A stretch of DNA of 64,000 nucleotides, from the NCBI RefSeq assembly GCF_033406955.1, contig NZ_CP137734.1, forward strand, positions 4,650,001 to 4,714,000, given 5' to 3'. Every line of letters begins with the position of its first letter. Position 1 is the first letter of the stretch. This document shows positions 14,680 through 22,589 of the stretch, in pieces. The position numbers were made by a program, and so were the translations under genes. The notes below the pieces were generated by a model, which saw only the letters and a list, made by a program, of their open reading frames with translations, was not told the origin of the DNA and did no database searches. The DNA is from Streptomyces violaceoruber. Its GTDB lineage: Bacteria; Actinomycetota; Actinomycetes; Streptomycetales; Streptomycetaceae.

Positions 14680-15866
14680 GCGAGCCGGGCCGCTTCCCCG
14701 AACCGCCGGTGGTGATCGTCGGCGGGCTGCACGCCGACGCGCGCAGGGCGGCCGTGGCCCGGCTGCTCGCCGACGTGCCCGGCAGCGTCGTCCTCCACCA
14801 CGACCTGGCGACGGCCGCCGCGGGCACGGTGGTACGGACCGTCCGGGACGCCACCGGCATTCTCGCCGCCGGCGAGGCGCCCCTGGTCAACGACTGCGCG
14901 TGCTGCGCGCTGCGCGAGGACCTCGTGCCCGAGCTGGTCCGGCTCGCGGAAGCCGGGGGCACCCCGCTGGCGGTCGTCGAGCTGTGGGACTCCGTCGAGC
15001 CCAAGGCGATGGCGGAGGTGGTGACGGCGGGCGGCTTCACCGTCGCCGGTGTGGTCACCGCCGTCGATCCCGCGCTGGTGCTGCCCTACCTCGGCAACGG
15101 CGACGACCTGGCCGAGGGCGGTCTGGCCGCCGCGGCCACCGACCAGCGCACCGTCGCCGACACCTTCGCGCGGCAGCTGGAGTACGCCTCCGTCCTCGCA
15201 CTCGCCGAGCCCCTCCCCGGCTCGCCGGAGGCCGACGACGAGGACCGCGAGCTGTTGGCCCAGCTGCACCCGACCGCCCGCCGGGTCCCGATCGGCCACG
15301 GGAACCCGGCGGGCACACCGCCGGCGGGTCCGGAGCTGGCGCGGGCCGCCCTCGCCGGGTTCGACGTGGAGGCCGCGGCGGCGGCCCAGCACCCGGCCTG
15401 CGCGCTGCTGCCCGCCGAGGCCGACGCGCACGGCGTCGCCACCCTGGTCTGGCACCGCCGCCGCCCCTTCCATCCGGAGCGGCTGTACGCGGCGCTCGAG
15501 GACCTGACCTGCGCCGCGGCCCGCAGCCGGGGGCGGTTCTGGCTGGCCGGCAAGGGGGACACGCTGCTGCACTGGGACGCCGCGGGCGGTGCCCTGTGCG
15601 TGGAGAGCGCGGGGCCGTGGCTCGCCTCGCTCCCCGACGCCGCGTGGGAGCTGGTGCCGCCCGTGCGCCGCGCCGCCGCCGCGCTGGACTGGCACCCCGA
15701 GCACGGCGACCGCTGCCAGCACCTGGTCTTCACCTCCCCCGGCCTTGACCGCGACGGTCTGGAACGGCTCCTGGAGTCCTGCCTGCTGACCGACGCCGAG
15801 TACGCCGCGGGGCAGGCCGCCTGGGACCTGCTGCCGCCCGCCTTCGACACCCTCCTGGAGGTCTGA
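14676..15866 (+). CDS. CobW/COG0523-like protein without a Walker A motif
   Basis: 396 residues. The start ATG (14676) overlaps the L31 stop. It follows the COG0523 metallochaperone layout: the metal-binding CxCC motif is present (NDCACCALRED, about residues 75-85) and the C-terminal CobW-C domain begins near 255 (VWHRRRPFHPERLYAAL). The P-loop position reads VIVGGLHADARRAAVARLL instead of GxxGxGKT, so GTP binding is doubtful. The family delivers metal, probably zinc, using GTP. In this Zur operon it likely helps under zinc starvation, perhaps as a chaperone without GTPase activity. Confidence 0.82.
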   Translation: MSEPGRFPEPPVVIVGGLHADARRAAVARLLADVPGSVVLHHDLATAAAGTVVRTVRDATGILAAGEAPLVNDCACCALREDLVPELVRLAEAGGTPLAVVELWDSVEPKAMAEVVTAGGFTVAGVVTAVDPALVLPYLGNGDDLAEGGLAAAATDQRTVADTFARQLEYASVLALAEPLPGSPEADDEDRELLAQLHPTARRVPIGHGNPAGTPPAGPELARAALAGFDVEAAAAAQHPACALLPAEADAHGVATLVWHRRRPFHPERLYAALEDLTCAAARSRGRFWLAGKGDTLLHWDAAGGALCVESAGPWLASLPDAAWELVPPVRRAAAALDWHPEHGDRCQHLVFTSPGLDRDGLERLLESCLLTDAEYAAGQAAWDLLPPAFDTLLEV

Positions 15867-15870
15867 CCCC

Positions 15871-16110
15871 ATGCCCCGACCCCGCAAGGCCGACCGCACA
15901 CCCGCCCGGCAGCGTCCCAACCCGCTGGACCGGGACGGAGTGACGTACGTCGACTACAAGGACACCGAGCTGCTGCGGAAGTTCGTCTCCGACCGCGGCA
16001 AGATCCGCAGCCGCCGCGTCACCCGGGTGACGTCCCAGCAGCAGCGGCAGCTGGCCAGGACGATCAAGAACGCGCGCGAGATGGCGCTGCTGCCGTACGG
16101 CACGCGCTGA
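15871..16110 (+). CDS. rpsR: 30S ribosomal protein S18, alternative copy
   Basis: 79 residues: PLDRDGVTYVDYKDTELLRKFV, then GKIRSRRVTRVTSQQQRQLARTIKNAREMALLPY in the family pattern. It has no Cys, unlike zinc-type S18. It starts four bases after the CobW-like stop and is the last gene of the Zur operon. Confidence 0.92.
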   Translation: MPRPRKADRTPARQRPNPLDRDGVTYVDYKDTELLRKFVSDRGKIRSRRVTRVTSQQQRQLARTIKNAREMALLPYGTR

Positions 16111-16135
16111 CGCGCCCGCCGTACCTCACGCACCA

Positions 16136-16184
16136 GCGACAACACCGGGGCACGCCTGTACCGTTCGGGCCCCGGTGTTGTCGC
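16136..16184. terminator. terminator after the Zur operon
   Basis: A perfect 16-bp stem (16136-16151 with 16169-16184, GCGACAACACCGGGGC arm) with a 17-nt loop, 26 bases after the S18 stop. Confidence 0.8.
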
Positions 16185-16309
16185 ATGTTGTTGCATATTC
16201 TTCGAATTCGGGGGCACATGCGGGAACGACTTCTCGGGCCCCGGCGTCGTAGTGGGCAGGGCTCGGTAAAGCGGTCGTCAAAGCTGTAACCGCAGGAACA
16301 CCGCGCGTG

Positions 16310-16334
16310 CACGTGCATTTGCTCATGCATCTGC
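16310..16334. promoter_or_regulatory. shared operator, copy A (before DUF397 gene)
   Basis: CGTGCAT-N7-TGCATCT inside a 25-bp block that is 22/25 identical to the block at 17276-17300 read on the other strand. It lies 81-105 bases upstream of the DUF397 start. Confidence 0.65.
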
Positions 16335-16414
16335 ACGTGAACGGGGTTATGATCCGGATCAGTTGACCACTGCATCAATGGCCACATCAGCCAGTGCACA
16401 CCGGGGAGCGACCT

Positions 16415-16666
16415 GTGGACCACGACGTGTACGACGTGTACAACGGCATGGCCGCCACGCAGCTGCACGATGCGGCCTGGCAGAAGAGTCGGCGCAGCAA
16501 CTCGCAGGGATCGTGCGTGGAGTTCGCGCGCCTGCCCGACGGCGCGGTGGCGGTACGCAACTCCCGCTTCCCCGACGGTCCCGCGCTCGTCTACACGCGC
16601 GCCGAGATCGAGGCCATGCTGCTGGGCGTCAAGGACGGCGAGTTCGACCACCTGATCGCGAGCTGA
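16415..16666 (+). CDS. DUF397 small acidic regulator
   Basis: 83 residues from the GTG at 16415, with GGGGAG six bases upstream. DUF397 core: WQKSRRSNSQGSCVEFARLPDGAVAVRNSRFPDGPALVYT in pieces (residues about 22-61). In Streptomyces such proteins are encoded beside a DUF5753 HTH regulator and an anti-sigma-like ATPase (WhiJ/AbaA-type clusters) and are thought to antagonise the HTH partner. Both partners are within 1.2 kb, and all three genes carry the same upstream motif. Confidence 0.85.
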   Translation: MDHDVYDVYNGMAATQLHDAAWQKSRRSNSQGSCVEFARLPDGAVAVRNSRFPDGPALVYTRAEIEAMLLGVKDGEFDHLIAS

Positions 16667-16669
16667 CCC

Positions 16670-16699
16670 GGAGCGGTCCGGAGCGGTCCGGAGCGGTCT
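16670..16699. repeat. three tandem 10-bp units
   Basis: GGAGCGGTCC, GGAGCGGTCC and GGAGCGGTCT abut between the convergent ends of the DUF397 and ATPase genes. Confidence 0.7.
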
Positions 16700-16714
16700 G
16701 GAGCCGAAGCCCGG

Positions 16715-17200
16715 CTATATCCGGAACAGTGCCCAGACCACCTTGCCGTTGAGCGTCCCGGCCAGCGGGTGCCAGCCCCAGCTGTCGCTGAAGGAGTCGA
16801 CGAGGAACAGGCCCCGGCCCGACTCCGCCGAGAAGTCGTCCGTCTCACGGGCCACCGGGCTGTCGTGGCTGGGGTCGCGCACCGCGCACACCAGCCGCTC
16901 GGTCCAGCGCATCAGGTGCAGCCGTACCGGGCCGTGCTGCTCGTCGTGGCGCGGGGTGTCCGCGGGCAGCGCGTGGCGCAGGGCGTTGGTGACGAGTTCC
17001 GAGACCACGAGGCAGACGTCGTCGAAGCGGTCGCCGGTGTCCCAGCCGTCGAGCGTCCTGCGGGTGAACCTCCGGGCCTCGCGCACCGCTTCGTACCGGG
17101 GCGGCAGGGCGCAGGAGGCGGCGTTGGACACTGCCGCGGGGTCGAGTGGCGGAAGGCCCTGCCGTAACGGCTCGAGCATGGTCGATCCATTCGTCCCCAT
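16715..17200 (-). CDS. anti-sigma-like ATP-binding protein (HATPase_c_2)
   Basis: 161 residues from the ATG at 17200, which has GGGAG eight bases upstream; a GTG nine bases earlier is less likely. The GHKL ATPase signs are VSELVTNALRHA (N-box, about 66-77), VRDPSHDSP (G1-like) and ESGRGLFLVDSFSDSWGW (about 126-143). RsbW-like proteins of this class bind sigma or anti-anti-sigma factors, but no sigma gene is near. Here the partners are more likely the DUF397 and HTH proteins. Confidence 0.82.
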   Translation of the reverse strand: MGTNGSTMLEPLRQGLPPLDPAAVSNAASCALPPRYEAVREARRFTRRTLDGWDTGDRFDDVCLVVSELVTNALRHALPADTPRHDEQHGPVRLHLMRWTERLVCAVRDPSHDSPVARETDDFSAESGRGLFLVDSFSDSWGWHPLAGTLNGKVVWALFRI

Positions 17201-17275
17201 GCGAGGCACTCCCGGGAATTCGCGGTCGTAGCGATGCGGCGCGGTGGTGCGGGACCATGGTTTCGGATGCGTACC

Positions 17276-17300
17276 GCAGATGCAAGGGCAGATGCACGTG
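17276..17300. promoter_or_regulatory. shared operator, copy B (before ATPase gene)
   Basis: On the minus strand CGTGCAT-N7-TGCATCT, 22/25 identical to copy A over the 25-bp block. It lies 76-100 bases upstream of the ATPase start at 17200. Confidence 0.65.
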
Positions 17301-17400
17301 CACGTGACCGAAATGGACCTGCCCGTACCGCTTGTTGGCCAATTTTTCCGTCATCTTCGCCTCCCCTTCATCGCCCGCGACGGCCGGTTCTGGCCCACCG

Positions 17401-17423
17401 CGTGCATGATCCTGTGCATTTCC
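17401..17423. promoter_or_regulatory. shared operator, copy C (before XRE gene)
   Basis: CGTGCAT-GATCCTG-TGCATTT: the same half-sites and the same 7-bp spacing as copies A and B, 98-120 bases upstream of the XRE gene start at 17521. Confidence 0.55.
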
Positions 17424-17520
17424 TTTGGCTCGATTCCGTTTCCGTAACCGGACGAGTACTGCTCGGAGTGTTTTAGTGGCAGACTGCGGCCCCTGAAGAC
17501 GGTTGGGGAGGCTGGCGAAC

Positions 17521-18381
17521 GTGAGCGCGGGAGAGCCCGGATCGGTGGTGCGGCGCATGCTGCTCGGATCACAACTCAGGCGACTGCGTGAGACGCGGGG
17601 GATCACGCGCGAGGCCGCGGGCTACTCGATCCGCGCCTCGGAGTCGAAGATCAGCCGGATGGAGCTGGGCCGGGTGAGCTTCAAGACGAGGGACGTCGAG
17701 GACCTGCTGACGCTGTACGGCATCACGGACGAGCAGGAGCGCGCCTCCCTGCTCTCCCTGGCCAAGGAGGCCAATGTCGCGGGCTGGTGGCACAGTTACT
17801 CGGACGTGCTGCCCAGCTGGTTCCCCACCTACGTGGGGCTGGAGGGCGCCGCCTCGCTGATCCGGGCCTACGAGGTGCAGTTCGTGCACGGCCTGCTGCA
17901 GACCGAGGAGTACGCCCGCGCGGTCGTCCGGCGCGGCATGAAGGGCGCCGGCGAGGCGGACGTCGAGCGGCGGGTGGCGCTGCGCCTGGAGCGGCAGAAG
18001 CACCTGGTCGCGGAGAACGCCCCCGAGTTCCACATCGTGCTCGACGAGGCCGCCCTGCGCCGCCCGTACGGCGACCGCGAGGTGATGCGCGGCCAGCTCC
18101 AGCACCTGATCGAGGTGTCCGAACGCCCCAATGTGCGCCTTCAGGTCATGCCGTTCGGCTTCGGCGGTCACTCCGGTGAGAGTGGCGCGTTCACGCTCCT
18201 CAGCTTCCCCGAGTCCGACCTCTCGGACGTCGTCTACCTGGAGCAGCTCACCAGCGCGCTGTACCTGGACAAGCAGGAGGACGTCACCCAGTACGAGACG
18301 GCGCTGAAGGAACTCCAGCAGGACAGCCCGGGGCCGGACGAGAGCCGGGACCTTCTGCGGGGACTCCTTCAACTCTCCTGA
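17521..18381 (+). CDS. XRE-family regulator with DUF5753
   Basis: 286 residues from the GTG at 17521 (GGGGAGG nine bases upstream). The HTH is at residues 11-66 (LGSQLRRLRETRGITREAAGYSIRASESKISRMELG in pieces). DUF5753 spans about 90-275, with WWHSYSDVLPSWF, EVQFVHGLLQTEEYARAV and QVMPFGFGGH. This is the typical DNA-binding partner of DUF397 proteins in developmental control of Streptomyces. It is the best candidate to bind the CGTGCAT-N7-TGCAT motif. Confidence 0.88.
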   Translation: MSAGEPGSVVRRMLLGSQLRRLRETRGITREAAGYSIRASESKISRMELGRVSFKTRDVEDLLTLYGITDEQERASLLSLAKEANVAGWWHSYSDVLPSWFPTYVGLEGAASLIRAYEVQFVHGLLQTEEYARAVVRRGMKGAGEADVERRVALRLERQKHLVAENAPEFHIVLDEAALRRPYGDREVMRGQLQHLIEVSERPNVRLQVMPFGFGGHSGESGAFTLLSFPESDLSDVVYLEQLTSALYLDKQEDVTQYETALKELQQDSPGPDESRDLLRGLLQLS

Positions 18382-18456
18382 AACGCCAGTACGATGACGC
18401 CCAATCAGGCGGCTCGCTCGCGGCGGCTGCGGCAGCTAAGGGGATTGAGGGAACAC

Positions 18457-19917
18457 ATGTCGTCGTACTTCACCGACCTCGCCCAGCAGTACATCGACGG
18501 TGAGTGGCGTCCCGGCACCGGCTCCTGGGACATCATCGACTTCAACCCGTACGACAACGAGAAGCTCGCCTCGATCACGATAGCCACCGTCGACGAGGTC
18601 GATGCCGCCTACCGGGCCGCCGAGCGGGCGCAGCGGCAGTGGGCCGCGACGAACCCCTACGCGCGCCGCGCGGTGTTCGAGAAGGCGCTGCGCCTGGTGG
18701 AGGAGCGCGAGGCGGAGATCGGCGAGGCGATCGTCGCCGAGTTGGGCGGCACCCGCCTGAAGGCCGCCTTCGAACTGCACCTCGCCAAGGAGTTCCTGCG
18801 CGAGGCGGTCCACCTGGCACTCGCGCCCGAGGGCCGGATCATCCCCTCGCCCGTCGACGGCAAGGAGAACCGCGTCTACCGGGTGCCGGTCGGCGTCGTG
18901 GGCGTCATCAGCCCCTTCAACTTCCCCTTCCTGCTCTCCCTGAAGTCGGTCGCCCCGGCCCTCGCCCTGGGCAACGCCGTCGTCCTCAAGCCGCACCAGA
19001 ACACCCCGATCGTGGGCGGCACGCTGGTCGCGAAGATCCTGGAGGACGCCGGGCTGCCGGGCGGCCTGCTCAACGTGGTGGTCACCGACATCGCGGAGAT
19101 CGGCGACGCGTTCATCGAGCACCCGGTCCCCAAGGTGATCTCCTTCACCGGCTCCGACAAGGTCGGCCGCCACGTGGCCACGGCCTGCGCCGCGAACTTC
19201 AAGCGCTCGGTCCTCGAACTGGGCGGCAACAGCGCGCTGGTGGTGCTCGACGACGCCGACGTCGACTACGCGGTCGACGCCGCGGTCTTCAGCCGCTTCG
19301 TCCACCAGGGCCAGGTCTGCATGGCCGCCAACCGCGTGCTGGTCGACCGCGCGGTGGCCGACGAGTTCACCGAGAAGTTCGTCGCCAAGGTGTCGGGCCT
19401 CAAGGTCGGCGACCCGCGCGACCCGTCGACCGTCATCGGCCCGGTGATCAACTCCTCGCAGGCCGACGCGCTCTCCGGCGTGGTCGAGCAGGCGCTCGCC
19501 GAGGGCGCCACCGCCCTGGTGCGCGGCTCGGTCACCGACAACCTCGTCGAGCCGTCGGTCCTGACCGGCCTGCCCGCCGACTCGGCGCTGCTCCGGCAGG
19601 AGGTCTTCGGCCCGGTCGCCTTCCTCGTCCCCTTCGACGGGGAGGAGGAGGCCGTGCGCCTCGTCAACGACACGCCGTACGGGCTGAGCGGCGCCGTGCA
19701 CACCGGGGACGTCGAGCGCGGCGTCAACTTCGCCAAGCAGATCGACACCGGCATGTTCCACGTGAACGACGGGACCGTGCACGACGAGCCGATCGTGCCC
19801 TTCGGCGGCGAGAAGCACTCCGGCCTCGGCCGCCTCAACGGCGACACCATGCTGGACGCCTTCACCACGCAGAAGTGGATCTCCGTGCAGCACGGACGGA
19901 GCGGCTTCCCCTTCTAG
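18457..19917 (+). CDS. aldehyde dehydrogenase
   Basis: 486 residues from the ATG at 18457, preceded by GAGGGA. It is a full-length NAD(P)-dependent aldehyde dehydrogenase: ISPFNFPFLL (about 151-160), FTGSDKVGRHV, LELGGN with general base Glu near 254, and catalytic Cys288 in GQVCMAANR. It oxidises an aldehyde to its acid; the benzaldehyde/vanillin-type subgroup fits the overall pattern but the substrate is not provable. It is monocistronic in appearance, 76 bases after the XRE gene, and ends in a 9-bp tandem repeat at its stop codon. Confidence 0.9.
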   Translation: MSSYFTDLAQQYIDGEWRPGTGSWDIIDFNPYDNEKLASITIATVDEVDAAYRAAERAQRQWAATNPYARRAVFEKALRLVEEREAEIGEAIVAELGGTRLKAAFELHLAKEFLREAVHLALAPEGRIIPSPVDGKENRVYRVPVGVVGVISPFNFPFLLSLKSVAPALALGNAVVLKPHQNTPIVGGTLVAKILEDAGLPGGLLNVVVTDIAEIGDAFIEHPVPKVISFTGSDKVGRHVATACAANFKRSVLELGGNSALVVLDDADVDYAVDAAVFSRFVHQGQVCMAANRVLVDRAVADEFTEKFVAKVSGLKVGDPRDPSTVIGPVINSSQADALSGVVEQALAEGATALVRGSVTDNLVEPSVLTGLPADSALLRQEVFGPVAFLVPFDGEEEAVRLVNDTPYGLSGAVHTGDVERGVNFAKQIDTGMFHVNDGTVHDEPIVPFGGEKHSGLGRLNGDTMLDAFTTQKWISVQHGRSGFPF

Positions 19918-19947
19918 AGGTTCTAGAGGATCTAGAGGTTCTCGAGG
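19912..19947. repeat. four 9-bp tandem units at the ALDH stop codon
   Basis: TTCTAGAGG, TTCTAGAGG, ATCTAGAGG and TTCTCGAGG abut; the first unit contains the TAG stop of the aldehyde dehydrogenase gene. The array would supply further in-frame TAG stops, since each unit is nine bases. Confidence 0.8.
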
Positions 19948-19990
19948 GTCCCGGCGGGCGGGCCCCGGCGCCGGATCTAGGCTGGACCCC

Positions 19991-20632
19991 ATGTCAGCGA
20001 TCCGTCTCCTCGTGCTCGGCGCCGTCCGCCAGCACGGGCGGGCCCACGGCTACCAGGTGCGCAACGACCTGGAGTACTGGGGCGCGCACGAGTGGTCCAA
20101 CGCCAAGCCCGGCTCGATCTACCACGCGCTGAAGCAGATGGCGAAACAGGGACTGCTCCTCGCGCACGAGATCGCGCCGTCCACGGCGGGCGGGCCGCCG
20201 CGGGTGGAGTACGAGATCACCGGGCAGGGCACCGAGGAGTACCTCTCCCTGCTCCGCGCCTACCTCACCGCCTACGACCAGCGGCCGGACGTGCTCACCG
20301 CGGCGCTCGGCTTCATGGTCGACCTGCCGCGCGAGGAGGCCCTCGCCCTGCTGGAGGAGCGGGTGCGCAAGATCGAGCAGTGGCGTGCCTCCGTCACCGA
20401 GTACTACATGCCCGCGGAGGGGCCCGGCCAGTACGGGCACATCGGCGAGATCATGAACTACTGGGTCCACTCGGCCGACTCCGGTGCCGAGTGGACCCGC
20501 GGCCTCATCGAACGCGTCCGGGGCGGCGCGTACACCTTCGCCGGTGAGGGCGAGCCGTTCGTCGGTGTGCTGGCGGAGGGGGAGGAGAACCCCTTCGCCG
20601 CGGGGCGGCCGCATTACGGGGACGCTCGCTAA
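19991..20632 (+). CDS. PadR-family regulator
   Basis: 213 residues from the ATG at 19991. The N-terminal winged helix (LLVLGAVRQHGRAHGYQVRND, then SIYHALKQMAKQGLL, then YEITGQGTEEY) is typical PadR. The C-terminal half is a helical Vir_act_alpha-C-like dimerisation region. It sits 87 bases before a DrrA/DrrB-type ABC exporter, and palindromes suited to PadR lie between them, so it should repress the exporter until a drug or metabolite binds. Confidence 0.88.
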   Translation: MSAIRLLVLGAVRQHGRAHGYQVRNDLEYWGAHEWSNAKPGSIYHALKQMAKQGLLLAHEIAPSTAGGPPRVEYEITGQGTEEYLSLLRAYLTAYDQRPDVLTAALGFMVDLPREEALALLEERVRKIEQWRASVTEYYMPAEGPGQYGHIGEIMNYWVHSADSGAEWTRGLIERVRGGAYTFAGEGEPFVGVLAEGEENPFAAGRPHYGDAR

Positions 20633-20692
20633 TCAAGTTTGACCAACGGGAGGGCGGGGGTTATGTTCTGAGCTAGTAGTCAAATTTGGCTA
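20633..20692. promoter_or_regulatory. PadR operator candidates before the ABC exporter
   Basis: TCAAGTTTGA (20633-20642) and TAGTCAAATTTGGCTA (20677-20692, symmetric at 14 of 16 positions around CAAATTTG). Both are AT-rich palindromes in a GC-rich context just upstream of the exporter genes. Confidence 0.55.
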
Positions 20693-20719
20693 GCTTGTCT
20701 CTCGAAGGGGAAGCGGGGA

Positions 20720-21667
20720 GTGACAGTGGCCGACGCGGCGATCACCGTCGAAGGAGCACGCAAGGAGTACGGCAGCAAGAGCGCGTTGGACGGACTCGAC
20801 CTCACGGTCACGCGCGGCACGGTGCACGGCGTGCTGGGTCCGAACGGAGCGGGCAAGACGACCCTGGTCCGGATCCTGTCCTCCCTGCTGCGGCCCGACG
20901 CCGGCCGCGTCGAGGTGGCGGGGCACGACGTCGTCGCGGAGGCGTACGCGGTGCGGCTGCGCATCGGCCTGCTCGGCCAGCACGCGGCGCTCGACGAGGA
21001 GCTGGGCGGCCGGCAGAACCTGGAGATGTTCGGCCGCCTGCACCACCTGGGCGCCCGGGGGGCACGCGCGCGTGCCGACGAACTGCTCGTGCGCTTCGGC
21101 CTCTCCGACACCGGCCGCAAGCCGGTCGGCGCCTACAGCGGGGGCATGCGCCGCCGCCTGGACCTGGCCGCGTCCCTCATCACCGAACCCGAGGTGCTCT
21201 TCCTGGACGAGCCGACCACCGGCCTGGACCCGCGCGGCCGCGCCGAGGTGTGGGACTCGGTCCGCTCCCTGGTCGGCGCCGGTACGACGGTCCTGCTCAC
21301 CACCCAGTACCTGGAGGAGGCCGACCAGCTCGCCGACCGCATCTCGGTCGTCGACGCCGGGCGCGTCGTCGCCGACGGCACGGCGGACGAACTCAAGGCC
21401 GCCACCGGCGGCGACCGCGTCGACGTCGTCCTGCGCCACGCCGGCCACCTGGGCGCCGCGGTGGCCCTGCTGCCGCTCACCGGCGTCCGCGTGGACCCCG
21501 ACCGCCGGCTGCTCAGCGCCCCCGTCACCGACCGCATGGCCGCGCTCTCCGGCGTCGTACGGGCGTTGGAGGAGGCCGGGATCGAGGCCGAGGACGTGGC
21601 GCTGCGCCGGCCGACCCTGGACGAGGTGTTCCTGCACCTCACCGACCGCACGAAGGAGGCCGCGTGA
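20720..21667 (+). CDS. ABC transporter ATP-binding protein, DrrA type
   Basis: 315 residues. Walker A GPNGAGKTT (40-48), Q-loop LGQHAAL, signature YSGGMRRRLDLA (near 139), Walker B VLFLDEPTTGLD, H-switch in LLTTQYLEEAD, then the C-terminal domain found in daunorubicin-type exporters. The GTG at 20720 has AAGGGG about nine bases upstream; a second GTG at 20726 is possible. It is coupled to the permease by a GTGA overlap. It powers efflux of an unknown hydrophobic compound. Confidence 0.9.
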   Translation: MTVADAAITVEGARKEYGSKSALDGLDLTVTRGTVHGVLGPNGAGKTTLVRILSSLLRPDAGRVEVAGHDVVAEAYAVRLRIGLLGQHAALDEELGGRQNLEMFGRLHHLGARGARARADELLVRFGLSDTGRKPVGAYSGGMRRRLDLAASLITEPEVLFLDEPTTGLDPRGRAEVWDSVRSLVGAGTTVLLTTQYLEEADQLADRISVVDAGRVVADGTADELKAATGGDRVDVVLRHAGHLGAAVALLPLTGVRVDPDRRLLSAPVTDRMAALSGVVRALEEAGIEAEDVALRRPTLDEVFLHLTDRTKEAA

Positions 21668-22446
21668 GCACGGGAAGCACGAGCCCGGCGATGTACGCCC
21701 TGACCGACTCCTGGACCATGACCCGCCGCGAGCTGGCCCGCTGGGGACGGCAGCCGGTGACGGTCGTCGTGAGCCTGGTCTTCCCGGTCATGCTGCTGCT
21801 GATGTTCGGCTACCTGGTGGGCGGCGGCCGGGGCGTGCGCGGCGAGTACGTCGACTACCTGGTCCCCGGCATGCTGGCGCTCACCATGGCCTTCGGCCTG
21901 GAGGGCACCATGATCGCCGTCACCCAGGACCTCAACAAGGGCGTCGTCGACCGCTTCCGCTCGCTGCCGATGACCAACGGCGCGGTCCTGGTGGGCCGTT
22001 CCGCCGCCGACATGCTCCAGTCGGCGCTCGGCCTCACCGCGCTGATCGGCGTCGGGTACGCGCTCGGCTGGCGGGCCCACGGCGGTCCCGGCGCCTTCCT
22101 CGGCGCGGTCGGTCTGCTCCTGCTCTTCCGCTTCGCCATGCTGTGGATCGGCATCTTCCTGGCCCTGGTGGCCGGGAAACCCGAGCTGGTGCAGGCGGTG
22201 CAGATCCTGGTGTGGCCGGTCGGCTTCCTGTCCAACGCCTTCGCCACCCCCGACTCCATGCCCGGCTGGCTGGGCACCGTCGTCGAGTGGAACCCGATGT
22301 CCCAGACCGCCACGGCCGTCCGCGACCTCTTCGGCGGCCCCGGCGGCGAGTCCGGCCACCTCTGGGCCGCCGTCGCCTGGCCGCTGGCGCTGCTCGCGGT
22401 GTTCTTCCCGCTGGCGGTGGGGAGGTTCGCGCGGCTCAGCCGGTGA
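21664..22446 (+). CDS. ABC-2 type permease, DrrB type
   Basis: 260 residues from the GTG at 21664 that overlaps the ATPase stop. It has about six membrane helices. MTRRELARWGRQP precedes helix 1, and the ABC-2 signature LVWPVGFLSNAFATPDSMPGWLGTVVEWNP (in pieces, near 185-215) is clear. It forms the membrane channel of the exporter. Confidence 0.9.
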   Translation: MSTGSTSPAMYALTDSWTMTRRELARWGRQPVTVVVSLVFPVMLLLMFGYLVGGGRGVRGEYVDYLVPGMLALTMAFGLEGTMIAVTQDLNKGVVDRFRSLPMTNGAVLVGRSAADMLQSALGLTALIGVGYALGWRAHGGPGAFLGAVGLLLLFRFAMLWIGIFLALVAGKPELVQAVQILVWPVGFLSNAFATPDSMPGWLGTVVEWNPMSQTATAVRDLFGGPGGESGHLWAAVAWPLALLAVFFPLAVGRFARLSR

Positions 22447-22450
22447 GCGC

Positions 22451-22472
22451 GCGGGGCCGTCAGCGGCCCCGC
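22451..22472. terminator. terminator after the ABC exporter
   Basis: A 9-bp perfect stem GCGGGGCCG / CGGCCCCGC with a TCAG loop, five bases after the permease stop and between convergent genes. Confidence 0.7.
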
Positions 22473-22589
22473 CGTCCGCATGCGCGAGGAGACGGGCACC
22501 TCTGCTCTCCGCGATCACGCTGATGCGGTTCGAGGACCGGCCGCCGGCGGCCTGCGGTGAAGGCCCTCCTGAACCCGTCGGCGGAGCCG

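Noticed and set aside
18394..19917. Aldehyde dehydrogenase start at 18394
   Set aside because: The ATG at 18457 has GAGGGA at correct spacing and begins with the family's usual N-terminus; the upstream 21 residues are Arg-rich read-through.
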